A DNA stretch of 64,000 nt from Companilactobacillus pabuli (GCF_014058425.1 NZ_CP049366.1:1736001-1800000), one strand, 5' to 3'. Positions 20,856-30,713 are shown, numbered from the stretch's first letter. Numbers and translations are program-made. Notes: generated by a model from the letters alone, not told the origin.

Positions 20856-22100
20856 ATGTATATGTCATCTAATACGAATGATTCTGAGCAGCCGAATAAT
20901 TATTGGAAGAAAAATCTAATTGTTCTCTGGTTCAGTACCTTTGTATCAGGTATTGGCTTTAGTATGATAACACCCTTTATGCCATTATACATTAACCAGT
21001 TAGGTAATTTCACAAAAAGTCAGCTCGTTATTTGGAATGGTATCGCCTTTTCATCGACATTTCTCGTCATGGCGATCATCTCCCCTATTTGGGGTAAGAT
21101 AGCTGACCGAAAAGGTCGTAAGTTGATGTTGATTCGTGCATCGCTTGGTATGGCCATTGTTATTTTCCTACAGGCCTTCGTAACTGCCCCTTGGCAATTA
21201 GTTGTCTTAAGACTCCTACAAGGTGTCTTTTCCGGATTCGTTAGTAACTCCAACACCTTAATTGCCTCCACAGCTCCTAGATCTGAAAGTGGAAAAGCCT
21301 TAGGAACCTTAAATACCGGAGTTATTTCTGGTACTTTATTAGGTCCGTTGGTTGGTGGTGTTATTGCTCAATACCTCGGTTATCGAATTCCATTTATGAT
21401 AACCGGTTCATTGCTATTCATAGCATTTATCTTAGTCACGATCTTTATTAAGGAAGATTTCAAACCAGTTTCTAAAGAAGACGAAGAATCAACTAAAGAA
21501 ATTTTCCACAAGTTGAAAAATCCTAATTTGATTTTGGCAATGTTCGTCACTACGATGATTATCCAAACTTCAAATAATTCAATCAATCCTATCATCAGTT
21601 TGTACGTCAAACAATTGATGCACGACTCTAGTCAAGTTACTTTGGTAGCCGGAGTTGTAGCGGCAATGCCGGGGATTGCTAATATTATCGCCGCTCCTAG
21701 ATTTGGAGCTTTGGGCGATAAAATCGGTACCGGAAAAATCTTGATCGGTGGTTTGATTTTCGCCGTCTTAGTCTACATCCCACAAGCGTTTGTAACTAAT
21801 GTCTGGCAACTAGCCATCTTAAGATTTTTAGTCGGTATCTCTGATGCTTGTCTAGTTCCACAAGTCCAAACGATTTTGGCTAAATATACTGATGCCAAAT
21901 ATACCGGAAGAGTCTTCGGTTATAACCAGTCCTTCCAGTCAGTTGGTAACGTATGTGGACCATTGTTAGGTTCATCAATATCCAGTGTTCTTAGTTATTC
22001 AGCCGTGTTCTTGAGTACTAGTTTCTTAGCATTGATCAATTTTACTTGGGTCTTTACCCATTTGAAATCAAGAAAAAAGAATATAAGCGCAAAAAAATAA
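20856..22100 (+). CDS. MFS multidrug efflux transporter (PmrA-like)
   Basis: A 12-helix proton-linked exporter of about 414 residues. Helix 2-3 loop GKIADRKGRKLMLIRA and the helix 5 antiporter motif region around LGPLVGGVIAQYLG are those of DHA1 drug exporters close to PmrA. Substrates cannot be read from the sequence. AGAAAGGA lies 4 bases before ATG 20856 and 10 before ATG 20862; either may start, and the latter gives MSSNTNDSE. Confidence 0.88.
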   Translation: MYMSSNTNDSEQPNNYWKKNLIVLWFSTFVSGIGFSMITPFMPLYINQLGNFTKSQLVIWNGIAFSSTFLVMAIISPIWGKIADRKGRKLMLIRASLGMAIVIFLQAFVTAPWQLVVLRLLQGVFSGFVSNSNTLIASTAPRSESGKALGTLNTGVISGTLLGPLVGGVIAQYLGYRIPFMITGSLLFIAFILVTIFIKEDFKPVSKEDEESTKEIFHKLKNPNLILAMFVTTMIIQTSNNSINPIISLYVKQLMHDSSQVTLVAGVVAAMPGIANIIAAPRFGALGDKIGTGKILIGGLIFAVLVYIPQAFVTNVWQLAILRFLVGISDACLVPQVQTILAKYTDAKYTGRVFGYNQSFQSVGNVCGPLLGSSISSVLSYSAVFLSTSFLALINFTWVFTHLKSRKKNISAKK

Positions 22101-22101
22101 G

Positions 22102-22128
22102 CCATCCACTTTGGATGACTTTTTTTTA
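22102..22128. terminator. Bidirectional terminator between the MFS gene and rpmE2
   Basis: CATCCA/TGGATG stem (22103-22117) with eight T residues on the plus strand and an A tract on the other side. It overlaps the rpmE2 stop codon. Confidence 0.8.
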
Positions 22129-22374
22129 CTTGTTTTGCAAGCCATATTTCTTGTTGAAACGATCGATACGTCCATCTGCTTGAGCAAACTTTTGTTTACC
22201 AGTATAGAAAGGATGTGAATCTGATGAGATTTCAACACGAATTAATGGGTATTCTGTACCTTCATAGTCAGTTGTTTCTTGTGAGTTCATTGTTGAACCA
22301 GCTAAGAACTTCTTACCTGTTGATGAATCCATAAATACAACTTGGCGGTACTCTGGATGAATTCCTTGTTTCAT
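22126..22374 (-). CDS. rpmE2: 50S ribosomal protein L31 type B
   Basis: Zinc-independent L31 paralogue: 82 residues beginning [20 protein letters not shown] with no CxxC zinc ligands. The start at 22374 is set by the conserved N-terminus and a GGAG site 9 bases upstream; an in-frame ATG 7 codons earlier is less likely. Confidence 0.96.
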   Translation of the reverse strand: MKQGIHPEYRQVVFMDSSTGKKFLAGSTMNSQETTDYEGTEYPLIRVEISSDSHPFYTGKQKFAQADGRIDRFNKKYGLQNK

Positions 22375-22474
22375 TCTATGTCGCTCCTTTGCCATAAATC
22401 TTTTACAGAAATATAGATTAAATTACTAACAGTGTCTAATAATATCATGAGTTAGCTAATTATTCAACACAATT

Positions 22475-23971
22475 CTAGTGATGTAAATTGACTTTTACAC
22501 TGGAAACTGCATCTATCAAATCTTGGTCGTGGTCAATCAAAAGCATAGTGGGACGCTGTTTTTGGATGGCTTCGATAATTTGTTGACGAGTAATAACATC
22601 CAAATAATTCAGTGGTTCATCCCAGAAATACAAATTAGCTTCTTCAGAAAGACTAATTGCTAAAGCAACTTTTCGCTTTTGACCTTGGCTCATTTGTTCG
22701 ATTGGCTGTTCAAAGAGATGACGTTCAAAGCCTAATTTTCGCAAATTGGAAAAAACTAATTCTGATTCAATTTGTTTTTGCTCTGATAACTGTTTAATCG
22801 TCCCTTTTAATTCATTATCTTGTCGCAAATAAGAAATTTTCAAATTATTTGCTACTCGAATACTACCTGTCTGTGCAAAAGGCTGTGGCAGACCAAGAAT
22901 TTGTCTAAAAATAGTCGTTTTGCCAATACCATTCGGTCCAACGATTGCTACGACCTGGTTACGTTTGACTTTAAAACTCACTTTTGGTGTCACGATAAGA
23001 TCGTGCTTTAATGTTAAATTCTCTACTTGGACAAAAAAGTCGGGATGATTTCTTTGTTCATAGTTTAGTCGGATTGGTGCTTCGATTTCGATATTTTTCA
23101 ACAACTTCTTCTTTTCATCGATTGCGGAATTAACTCGATTCTCAGCCGCCTTAGCTTTTTTCATCATTTTGGCAGCTTTAGTCCCAATAAAACCTTTATC
23201 AAGATGAACTTTTTCATGATATTGCTTGCGATTCTTATGCGCCTCTGTCTGACGTGACCAGTTTTCCCGCTTAACAGCAGTTTCATGCAGACGATTGATA
23301 TCTTTTTGTAATTGTTCCTTTTCGTCCGCTTCATGTTGATTTTGTAATTCCCATTGTTCTTGCCACGTATCAAAGTTTCCTTTGTATACCGAAACATCAC
23401 TGCGGTCAATAGAAATAACGTGATCAATCACTGGATTTAAGAAGCTCTTGTCATGCGAAATAACGATAAAACCTTTCTTACTCTTTAAATAATCGGCTAC
23501 AATTTGACGACCTTCAATATCTAAGTGATTAGTCGGTTCATCGATCAACTGAAATCCTGACTCATCGGTGAATAAAATTGCTAATAAAACTTTAGTCCTT
23601 TCTCCAGGACTTAACGTTGAAAACTGTTGCTGAAGAACATTCTGGTCGACTTTTAATTTGTCTAACTCGACCTCTATTTTCCAAAGTTCATAGTCTTCTA
23701 ATTGTGCAATTTCTTTCACTACGTCAACAGTCAATAAATCTTTGTTGACAACCGTCTGTGGATAATAATAAAAATTCAAATTGGAAACTATTTGTCCACT
23801 ATATTTCAACTGACCTAATAACATTTTTAACAATGTTGTCTTGCCACGACCATTACGACCAATTAGTCCGAGTTTCCAACTTTCATCAATTTTTAAATTT
23901 AAAGAATCAAACAAGTTGTCCATCATTTGATCATACTTAAAACTAACATTTTCTATTTGAATTGTTCCCAT
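22475..23971 (-). CDS. ABC-F ribosomal protection protein of the Lsa/Vga/Sal group
   Basis: Cytosolic tandem ATPase of about 498 residues without membrane domains. Two ATP-binding cassettes are visible: GLIGRNGRGKTTLL with LSPGERTKV and LIDEPTNHLD, then VGPNGIGKTTIF with MSQGQKRKV and FWDEPLNYLD. The linker is charged and helical. The N-terminal GRNGRGKTT and the degenerate second DEPLNYLD resemble Lsa proteins, which dislodge lincosamides, streptogramin A and pleuromutilins from ribosomes. That phenotype is inferred. The ATG at 23971 follows a GAGGTG site; the upstream leader contains a likely attenuator. Confidence 0.88.
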   Translation of the reverse strand: MGTIQIENVSFKYDQMMDNLFDSLNLKIDESWKLGLIGRNGRGKTTLLKMLLGQLKYSGQIVSNLNFYYYPQTVVNKDLLTVDVVKEIAQLEDYELWKIEVELDKLKVDQNVLQQQFSTLSPGERTKVLLAILFTDESGFQLIDEPTNHLDIEGRQIVADYLKSKKGFIVISHDKSFLNPVIDHVISIDRSDVSVYKGNFDTWQEQWELQNQHEADEKEQLQKDINRLHETAVKRENWSRQTEAHKNRKQYHEKVHLDKGFIGTKAAKMMKKAKAAENRVNSAIDEKKKLLKNIEIEAPIRLNYEQRNHPDFFVQVENLTLKHDLIVTPKVSFKVKRNQVVAIVGPNGIGKTTIFRQILGLPQPFAQTGSIRVANNLKISYLRQDNELKGTIKQLSEQKQIESELVFSNLRKLGFERHLFEQPIEQMSQGQKRKVALAISLSEEANLYFWDEPLNYLDVITRQQIIEAIQKQRPTMLLIDHDQDLIDAVSSVKVNLHH

Positions 23972-23979
23972 AAAACAAC

Positions 23980-24160
23980 ACCTCACAAGGTGTCGATTAG
24001 TCGACTTAGGCGCACAAAAAAAGAACGCTAAACAGCGTCCTCCCTTTTTACAGGAAGCACTGTTGAGAATTTAAGCCGAGCTAAACTACACCATATATTT
24101 CTATATTTGTATAATTTAAAACTCTAGCTTAGTTTCTCAACGGCGCACTTCCTCTCTGTA
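23980..24160 (-). promoter_or_regulatory. Attenuator leader of the ABC-F gene
   Basis: In transcript order there is a long imperfect stem whose arms are AGGAAG..GTTGAGAA (24129-24153) and TTCTCAAC..CTTCCT (24051-24070), then a terminator hairpin GGACGCT/AGCGTTC with seven T residues (24014-24041), then the gene. Conditional terminators of this layout upstream of ABC-F resistance genes respond to stalled ribosomes on a tiny upstream ORF. Candidate mini-ORFs here are TTG-AGA-AAC-TAA or GTG-CGC-CGT-TGA near 24134-24150. Confidence 0.6.
24014..24041 (-). terminator. Leader terminator of the ABC-F gene
   Basis: Minus-strand stem GGACGCT (24034-24040) with AGCGTTC (24023-24029), loop GTTT, one G-U pair, then seven T residues. 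It lies about 43 bases before the ATG, so it must be bypassed for expression. Confidence 0.75.
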
Positions 24161-24198
24161 TTTGATATAAATAAATTTATCAGGCTAGTTCATTAATG

Positions 24199-25479
24199 TC
24201 AAGATTCTACTAAATCATCTTCACCAATCAATTTAACGTCAGCGCCTAAACAATGCAACTTCCAAACTACTTGGTCATAACCACGCAAGATATTTTCTGC
24301 ATGGTCGATCACTGTTTGACCTTGAGCTAATAGGCCAGCAATCATTAAACAAGCACCAGCTCTGATTTCATCAGCGGACACGTTAGCACCTTTTAACTTG
24401 GCACCACCGTGAACGAAAATCAAATCATTTTCACTAGTGATATTGGCACCCATTTTCGTTAATTGAGCAATATGTTTTACTCGCTTAGGATAAATCGTGT
24501 CGATAATCATTGCATCGCCATTAGCTTGCATTAATAAAGGCGTGATTGGTTGTTGCAAATCAGTCGCAAAACCTGGATATGGCATCGTTTTGATGTTTAC
24601 AGCTTTTAATTCAGGAGAAGGTTTGACATAAATACTGTCTTCGCCAACTTCTAAATTAACGCCCATTTCATCAAGTTTTGCCAAAAAGGCATCCAAATGT
24701 TCACTAATGATATTCTTAACCAAAATACCACCACCACAAGCAGCGGCTAAACTCAAATAAGTTCCAGCTTCAATTCGATCGGGAATAATTGTATGAGCAT
24801 TGTTAGAACGTAATGTATCCACACCTTCGATACGGATAGTTTCCGTTCCGACACCACGGATGACAGCACCCATGTTATTTAAGAAGGTTGCCAAATCAAT
24901 AATTTCTGGCTCTTTTGCAGCATTTTCAATCACAGTTGTTCCCTTAGCTTTGACAGCCGCCAAGATAACATTGATTGTTGCTCCTACTGAAACCATATCT
25001 AAAAAGATTTTAGCTCCCTTCAGACCTTCTTCAGGAGTTGTGATAATGATTTGCCCATGTTTGTTCTCAACGTGTGCACCTAATGCTTCAAATCCCTTGA
25101 TATGTTGATCAATAGGACGCGGTCCAATATCGTCACCACCGGGAAATCCGACTACAGCCTTACCGAATCGTCCCAGCATCGCACCCATAAAATAATATGA
25201 GGCTCGCAAACTGCTAACTTTACCACTTGGTAATTCAGCAAATTGGATCTTTGTCGGATCAATTCGCAATACATCATTATTCATTTCTGAAGTAACGTTC
25301 ATATCTTTCAAAATAGAACGTAAATTTTTTACATCTCTAATTTGTGGAACAGAATCTAATACTACAGGTGTATCGGATAAAATGGCTGCTGGTATCAAAG
25401 CTACGGTACTATTTTTGGCACCACCAATTGTCACCTCACCCGACAATTTCTTTCCACCGTTGATTACAAGTTTTTGCAT
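24199..25479 (-). CDS. murA: UDP-N-acetylglucosamine 1-carboxyvinyltransferase with Asp at the fosfomycin site
   Basis: First committed step of peptidoglycan synthesis: transfers enolpyruvate from PEP to UDP-GlcNAc. The 426 residues align along the whole family (N-terminal [21 protein letters not shown]). The catalytic loop, normally GGCxIGxRPxDxHI, reads [14 protein letters not shown]; residue 116, equivalent to E. coli Cys115, is Asp (codon GAC at 25132-25134). Asp at this position is known from naturally fosfomycin-resistant MurA of other bacteria and stays active. It follows pyrG closely with no terminator between. Confidence 0.96.
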   Translation of the reverse strand: MQKLVINGGKKLSGEVTIGGAKNSTVALIPAAILSDTPVVLDSVPQIRDVKNLRSILKDMNVTSEMNNDVLRIDPTKIQFAELPSGKVSSLRASYYFMGAMLGRFGKAVVGFPGGDDIGPRPIDQHIKGFEALGAHVENKHGQIIITTPEEGLKGAKIFLDMVSVGATINVILAAVKAKGTTVIENAAKEPEIIDLATFLNNMGAVIRGVGTETIRIEGVDTLRSNNAHTIIPDRIEAGTYLSLAAACGGGILVKNIISEHLDAFLAKLDEMGVNLEVGEDSIYVKPSPELKAVNIKTMPYPGFATDLQQPITPLLMQANGDAMIIDTIYPKRVKHIAQLTKMGANITSENDLIFVHGGAKLKGANVSADEIRAGACLMIAGLLAQGQTVIDHAENILRGYDQVVWKLHCLGADVKLIGEDDLVES

Positions 25480-25516
25480 AAGCTTTTTCCTAACTATATT
25501 TGACTACTAAGGAAGA

Positions 25517-27130
25517 CTAAATTTCGTCTTCTTCAAGGCCAGAAGCTGCACCGATGAAGGCTTTGAATAGTCCTTCTGGTTTAGTTGGTCTTGACAAGAA
25601 TTCTGGATGGTATTGAGCAGCAACGAAGAACTTGTTTTCAGGGATTTCAATTACTTCAACCAAGTGGTTGTCTGGTGAAACACCTGAGAATACTAAACCA
25701 AGATCTTCAAATTGTTTACGGTATTCGTTGTTGAATTCATATCTGTGACGATGTCTTTCTTGGATAACTGATTGATTATCGTAAGCAGCAGCTGTTTTAG
25801 TACCAGGTTTTAGTTTACATGGATATGCACCCAAACGTAAAGTACCACCACGATCTTCAACATCTTTTTTGTCTGCCATAATGTCAATAATCTTATGAGC
25901 AGCATTTTCATCAATTTCACCAGTTGTTGCATCTTTGATACCAGCGACGTCTCTAGCGAATTCAATACTTGCCATTTGCATACCTAGACATAGTCCAAGA
26001 TATGGTACGTCGTTTTCACGAGCATATTTAATAGCAGCAATCATACCTTCTAGTCCACGGCTACCAAAACCACCAGGTACTAGGATACCATCTGAATCCT
26101 TCAAATAGTCAGCAACATTATCATCATTGATCAAATCAGCTGAGATTTTTTCAATCTCTATTTCTGAATTATAAGCGTATCCGGCTGAACGGAGTGCTTC
26201 TGTAACTGAAATGTAAGCATCTTGTAATTTTGTATACTTACCAACCATTGTGATCTTTGTCTTATGCTTCAAGTTGTGGACACGGTTAACCAATTTGTTC
26301 CATTGTTCCATGTCAGCAGGTTTTGTTTCTAAGTGCAAGTAACGACATACGATATCATCGAAGTTTTGAGCTTGTAGGTTCAAAGGAACATCGTAAAGTG
26401 AGCTTGCATCAAGTGATTCGATTACAGCTTCTGAATCAACATCACAGAATGAAGCAATCTTATCTTTCATACTTTGTGGCATTGGCATTTCTGTTCTAAC
26501 TACCAAGATATTAGGTTGAATACCAATTCCACGTAATTCTTTAACACTGTGTTGTGTTGGCTTTGTCTTCATTTCGCCAGCAGCCTTCAAGTAAGGAACT
26601 AGTGATGTATGAATGTAAACAACATTTTCTGAACCAACTTCAGCCTTCATTTGACGTAATGCTTCTAGGTATGGTTGTGATTCGATATCACCAACAGTAC
26701 CACCAACTTCAGTAATGATAACATCTGAATCAGTAGTTGTAGCAGCACGCATAATCTTTTGTTTAATCATATCTGTAATATGTGGAATAACTTGCACAGT
26801 TGCACCGTTGTAATCACCACGACGTTCGCGACGAATTACTTCGGAATAAATCTTACCAGTAGTAACGTTTGAATATTTGTTCAAATCATTATCAATGAAT
26901 CTTTCATAATGTCCAAGGTCAAGATCAGTTTCTGTACCATCGTTAGTAACAAAAACTTCACCGTGTTGGTATGGACTCATAGTACCAGGGTCCACGTTAA
27001 TATAAGGATCGAATTTTTGCATTGTTACCTTAAGGCCGCGATTTTTTAATAGTCTACCAAGGGATGCGGCAACAATTCCCTTACCTAATGATGAAACAAC
27101 TCCACCTGTAATAAAAATGTATTTAGTCAT
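25517..27130 (-). CDS. pyrG: CTP synthase
   Basis: Makes CTP from UTP, ATP and glutamine. The 537 residues begin [19 protein letters not shown], followed by the synthase domain and a C-terminal class I glutaminase with the nucleophile loop GLCLGMQ and a terminal HPEF. I use ATG 27130, preceded by GGAGGAAGTT, rather than an in-frame codon 4 residues upstream. A promoter, GGGCTC start and leader terminator upstream indicate CTP-dependent attenuation. Confidence 0.97.
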   Translation of the reverse strand: MTKYIFITGGVVSSLGKGIVAASLGRLLKNRGLKVTMQKFDPYINVDPGTMSPYQHGEVFVTNDGTETDLDLGHYERFIDNDLNKYSNVTTGKIYSEVIRRERRGDYNGATVQVIPHITDMIKQKIMRAATTTDSDVIITEVGGTVGDIESQPYLEALRQMKAEVGSENVVYIHTSLVPYLKAAGEMKTKPTQHSVKELRGIGIQPNILVVRTEMPMPQSMKDKIASFCDVDSEAVIESLDASSLYDVPLNLQAQNFDDIVCRYLHLETKPADMEQWNKLVNRVHNLKHKTKITMVGKYTKLQDAYISVTEALRSAGYAYNSEIEIEKISADLINDDNVADYLKDSDGILVPGGFGSRGLEGMIAAIKYARENDVPYLGLCLGMQMASIEFARDVAGIKDATTGEIDENAAHKIIDIMADKKDVEDRGGTLRLGAYPCKLKPGTKTAAAYDNQSVIQERHRHRYEFNNEYRKQFEDLGLVFSGVSPDNHLVEVIEIPENKFFVAAQYHPEFLSRPTKPEGLFKAFIGAASGLEEDEI

Positions 27131-27175
27131 AACTTCCTCCACATACTAATTCTAGGGATTTCTTACTCGCAAAAA

Positions 27176-27210
27176 TAAAAAAGTCCCCTATTCAACATGA
27201 ACAGGGAACT
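27176..27210 (-). terminator. pyrG leader terminator
   Basis: Minus-strand stem AGTTCCCT (27203-27210) with AGGGGACT (27182-27189), all paired with one G-U, followed by six T residues. The 5' arm carries a pyrimidine run that a G-rich transcript 5' end could capture. Confidence 0.88.
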
Positions 27211-27229
27211 TGAATTTGTCTATCTAATA

Positions 27230-27271
27230 GAGCCCGAACTATATAATACCGTGATATGTTCGAGTCGTCAA
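27230..27271 (-). promoter_or_regulatory. pyrG promoter with GGGCTC initiation region
   Basis: TTGACG (27266-27271), a 17-bp spacer, TATTAT (27243-27248), then 7 bases to GGGCTC (27230-27235). The initial GGGCUC is the same as that of B. subtilis pyrG, where low CTP causes stuttering at the G run and antitermination. Confidence 0.8.
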
Positions 27272-27306
27272 ACTTTTAATTCGAAAATTTAACTATTATT
27301 TTTTAA

Positions 27307-27939
27307 CTATTCTTCATCGTCATCGTCGTCATCATCTTGGTCAGACAAGTCGATATCTTCGTCGTCATCATCAGCATCGAATTCTGATAATTGTCCCTCA
27401 ATACCGTCTTCCAATGAATCGTCATGTTCATCGTCGTCGTCACCATCAACTGATGTTAAATCTGAATTAGTGAACTTAGACAAGTCTGGTCCATTGTTTG
27501 ATGAGCCATCACTGTCATCGTCATCATCCATATCAGATACATTTAGGTCACTGTCATCATCATAATCGACAACATCATCGTCGTCATCATCTTCACTCAA
27601 GAAGGCATTAACCTTTTGAGCAGCTTTATGAGTATTTTCAGTACCATTATCCTCTGGGTGATTTACTTCTTCGTCGACTGAATCATATGGATACCACTTA
27701 CGTAGACCCCAAACATTTTCGCCGAGTGAAAGAAAACTTCCATCATTATTCAAATCTGTATAGAATTGTGGAAGTGCTCTCTTGATATCTTCGTCAGACT
27801 TACCTAAATAGTCTTGCATTTCGTTAACGATATCTGAGAAATTCATTACTTCTTTATTATTGTTGTTGAGAATCTCATAGGCAACCTCAATCAATGAGAG
27901 CTCGTCTTTATTTTGATCCTTGAATTTATCAAACTTCAA
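27307..27939 (-). CDS. rpoE: RNA polymerase delta subunit
   Basis: Gram-positive auxiliary RNA polymerase subunit that speeds core recycling and alters sensitivity to the initiating nucleotide. Of 210 residues, about 1-95 form the winged-helix domain (SLIEVAYEIL, YTDLNNDGSFLSLGENVWGLRKWYP); the remainder is an almost pure Asp/Glu tail. Translation appears to start at TTG 27937-27939 with AGGA 11 bases upstream. It precedes pyrG, as in many Firmicutes. Confidence 0.95.
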   Translation of the reverse strand: MKFDKFKDQNKDELSLIEVAYEILNNNNKEVMNFSDIVNEMQDYLGKSDEDIKRALPQFYTDLNNDGSFLSLGENVWGLRKWYPYDSVDEEVNHPEDNGTENTHKAAQKVNAFLSEDDDDDDVVDYDDDSDLNVSDMDDDDDSDGSSNNGPDLSKFTNSDLTSVDGDDDDEHDDSLEDGIEGQLSEFDADDDDEDIDLSDQDDDDDDDEE

Positions 27940-27985
27940 ACGTGTACACGTCCTTTCGCAGCGTCTTACTTATAATGATATAGAC

Positions 27986-28426
27986 CTAAGCACTAAAAAT
28001 CAATCTAAACTTATAATTACCTATCACATTATCATCGTAAATCAAGTCATAATCAATGTTTATTTTACCAGAAAGTGGATTATTAACAATTTCAACTTGA
28101 GAATCTTTGGTATAAGTTGCTAATGGCAAGACTCCATATTCTGTTTCCAAATGACCAGTATTGTGCTTTTGATGTGTAAAATACAACAATGATGCTAAAT
28201 TAGTTGACTTAGCGACACGTTTAACATGAATTTCGCCACTCTCAGTCACTTTAACTAAGATCGACGCTTTGTCATTATTATCTAGACTTTCATTGAACCG
28301 TAAATAAATCGAATCACCAATTTGAATAAATTTACCTGGTTCAGAAATCTTTGTATGGGTCAGTTCTCCCGATTGCAAAGTTTCTATATTTAATTCGACA
28401 TTTATGTCAAAACTATTATTTTCCAA
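27986..28426 (-). CDS. DUF1934 family protein (YwiB-like beta-barrel)
   Basis: A 146-residue protein predicted to be almost all beta strand, matching the DUF1934/YwiB lipocalin-like family (IQIGDSIYLRFNE, then HTGHLETEYGVLPLATYT). Function is unknown. It lies upstream of rpoE on the same strand and diverges from lipL. Confidence 0.82.
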   Translation of the reverse strand: MENNSFDINVELNIETLQSGELTHTKISEPGKFIQIGDSIYLRFNESLDNNDKASILVKVTESGEIHVKRVAKSTNLASLLYFTHQKHNTGHLETEYGVLPLATYTKDSQVEIVNNPLSGKINIDYDLIYDDNVIGNYKFRLIFSA

Positions 28427-28481
28427 TAACTCCCGCCTCTACATGATAAAATTATATTAATTAATTAAAAGAAGTGATTAA

Positions 28482-29294
28482 GTGAACAATACTATTATAT
28501 TATACGACCAACAAATTAGCTCAACCAAAGATTTACTCGTACCCTTTTCCGATACCGGTGCTATTTTAAAATTCGTTTCCGAAACTAGTCAACCAGTCAT
28601 TCACTTTTGGACCACGCCACCGACTGTAATTCTAGGCATGCAAGACAAACGACTCAATAATTTTCAAAGTGGACTCGATTTTTTGTCATCTAAAAACTAT
28701 TTATTTTATTTACGCAATTCCGGTGGTTTAGGCGTAGTTTCTGATGATGGCATTTTAAATTGTACGATTTTTTTACCGGATAAAGATAATCTTCTAATCG
28801 ATGATGCCTATAACAAAATGTACATTTTACTAAAAAAAGCTTTTAGTAACAAGATTCAAACTGGTGAAATCACTCAATCTTATTGTCCAGGAACGTTCGA
28901 TCTCAGCATTGATACGCAAAAATTTGCCGGGATTTCTCAACGTCGAGTAGGTAATGCTGTGGCAGTGATGGCCTATATAAGTATCAATGGCGACCAAAAA
29001 AAACGTAGCCAATTGATGAAGGATTTTTATGAAGTTGGCGATTTTCCTAAGAGTCAACAATTCGACTATCCTGATATTGATATTCACGCGATGGAAAATC
29101 TTGATAGCTTGTTACACACTGACTTATCTGTGGATGAAGCTAAAAAAAGAATCCTCAACGCTTTAACAGCTGATTACCAAATTTCACAAAAAGAATTTTT
29201 TATTGTTCAAAACTCACAACCGTATCAAAACGCTTTTAACCAAACTCTAAATAGCTTGATCAAGCGAAATAAAATTATTTTGGAGGAAAAATAA
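28482..29294 (+). CDS. lipL: Octanoyl/lipoyl transferase of the LipL type
   Basis: A 270-residue member of the biotin/lipoate A/B protein ligase family. The active-site stretch SYCPGTFDLSI has Cys at about 135, and KFAGISQRR follows with its conserved Lys, as in B. subtilis LipL, which moves octanoyl groups from GcvH to E2 subunits by amidotransfer. The N-terminal PTVILGMQD and the RNSGGLGVV loop also fit. A lipoate ligase role is the alternative. Its stop overlaps the next start (TAATGG), and LipL beside an HD protein mirrors the B. subtilis ywfL-ywfO neighbourhood. Confidence 0.8.
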   Translation: MNNTIILYDQQISSTKDLLVPFSDTGAILKFVSETSQPVIHFWTTPPTVILGMQDKRLNNFQSGLDFLSSKNYLFYLRNSGGLGVVSDDGILNCTIFLPDKDNLLIDDAYNKMYILLKKAFSNKIQTGEITQSYCPGTFDLSIDTQKFAGISQRRVGNAVAVMAYISINGDQKKRSQLMKDFYEVGDFPKSQQFDYPDIDIHAMENLDSLLHTDLSVDEAKKRILNALTADYQISQKEFFIVQNSQPYQNAFNQTLNSLIKRNKIILEEK

Positions 29295-30637
29295 TGGCAG
29301 ATAATATCAAAATGTTACCACGAGAAAAGGTTTTCCGAGATCCTATTCACAACTATATCCACGTTCAACACCAAGTCATCTTAGATTTGATCAATACTAA
29401 GGAATTTCAACGCTTACGTCGTATCAAACAATTAGGTACTTCTTCATTTACTTTCCAAGGCGCTGAACATTCTCGTTTTACTCATTGTATGGGTGTCTAT
29501 GAGATCACTCGTCAAATCTGTGATAATTTTCAAAGAAACTATCCTTCTAAAACTCCTGGGGATGGATTGTGGAATGACGATGAACGCCTAGTTGCCCTAT
29601 GTGCCGCTTTGTTACATGATGTTGGTCATGGCGCTTATTCACATACTTTTGAACACATTTTCAATACTGACCACGAAATGTGGACTCAAAAAATCATCAC
29701 TTCTAAAGAAACCGAAATCAATCAAGTACTTCGACAAGTCAGCGACGACTTTCCCGAAAAGGTAGCCAGCGTCATTGCTCACACTTACCCTAACCCTCAA
29801 GTCGTTCAAATGATTTCTAGTCAAATTGATGCCGATCGTATGGATTACTTGTTGCGTGATGCTTACTTCACCGGTACTAAATATGGAATGTTTGATTTGA
29901 CCAGAATCTTACGTGTTATGCGTCCTTATAAAGGTGGAATTGCCTTTGACAATGACGGAATGCACGCTGTTGAAGATTACGTACTCTGCCGTTTTCAAAT
30001 GTATCAACAAATTTATTTCCACCCAGTTTCTCGTGGTATGGAAGTTGTTTTGACAAAATTATTGCAACGAGCTAAAGATCTCTATGAACACAACCACATG
30101 CGTGATTTTGAGATGCCCAGTTTATTAGTGCCATTTTTTGAAGACAAAGTGACGATTGATGACTACTTACTATTAGATGACGGCATCCTCAATACTTACT
30201 TCACGCTTTGGCAAAGTTACCCTGATGAAATCCTCAAAGACTTGGCCTATCGTTTTCTATCTCGTAAACCATTCAAATCTTCAGAATATGACAACAAGAC
30301 TAAACATTTCTTACCAGAATTAGCTCAAATGGTCGAGAATGCTGGTTTCGATAAAAAATACTACACAGCCACTAATTCTAGTTTTGATTTGCCTTACGAT
30401 GTTTACAATCCTAATTCCAACAAGAGTCGGACCCAAATTGAAATTATGCAAGACGACGGCTCCTTAATTGAACTTTCAACCGTCAGCCGACTAGTCAATG
30501 CTTTAACAGGAAAGATTCTTGGAGATCAACGTTTCTACTTTCCTAAATCAATGCTTCTAAAACAGACTGACGATTTGTTCAATAATTATTATCTTGAATT
30601 TCAAAAACACATTCATAATGACAAAATCATCATGTAA
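29294..30637 (+). CDS. HD-domain phosphohydrolase (YwfO/SAMHD1-like)
   Basis: A 447-residue metal-dependent phosphohydrolase. It begins with the family signature VFRDPIHNYI, then EFQRLRRIKQLG, the metal ligands HSRFTH and LLHDVGHGAYSH, and the distal SSQIDADRMDYLLRD. Homologues hydrolyse dNTPs and some related nucleotides; the substrate of this one is not shown. It is translationally coupled to lipL. Confidence 0.88.
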   Translation: MADNIKMLPREKVFRDPIHNYIHVQHQVILDLINTKEFQRLRRIKQLGTSSFTFQGAEHSRFTHCMGVYEITRQICDNFQRNYPSKTPGDGLWNDDERLVALCAALLHDVGHGAYSHTFEHIFNTDHEMWTQKIITSKETEINQVLRQVSDDFPEKVASVIAHTYPNPQVVQMISSQIDADRMDYLLRDAYFTGTKYGMFDLTRILRVMRPYKGGIAFDNDGMHAVEDYVLCRFQMYQQIYFHPVSRGMEVVLTKLLQRAKDLYEHNHMRDFEMPSLLVPFFEDKVTIDDYLLLDDGILNTYFTLWQSYPDEILKDLAYRFLSRKPFKSSEYDNKTKHFLPELAQMVENAGFDKKYYTATNSSFDLPYDVYNPNSNKSRTQIEIMQDDGSLIELSTVSRLVNALTGKILGDQRFYFPKSMLLKQTDDLFNNYYLEFQKHIHNDKIIM

Positions 30638-30713
30638 ATCGCTTTCAACTTGTTCTGAATTTTATTAGAATGTACTTAACTAAGTAGGCTTTCTTAAAAT
30701 GAGGAGGAATATC

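Noticed and set aside
27307-27600. Trinucleotide-like tract of GTC/ATC repeats
   Set aside because: It encodes the acidic Asp/Glu tail of the RNA polymerase delta subunit; not a microsatellite of separate interest.
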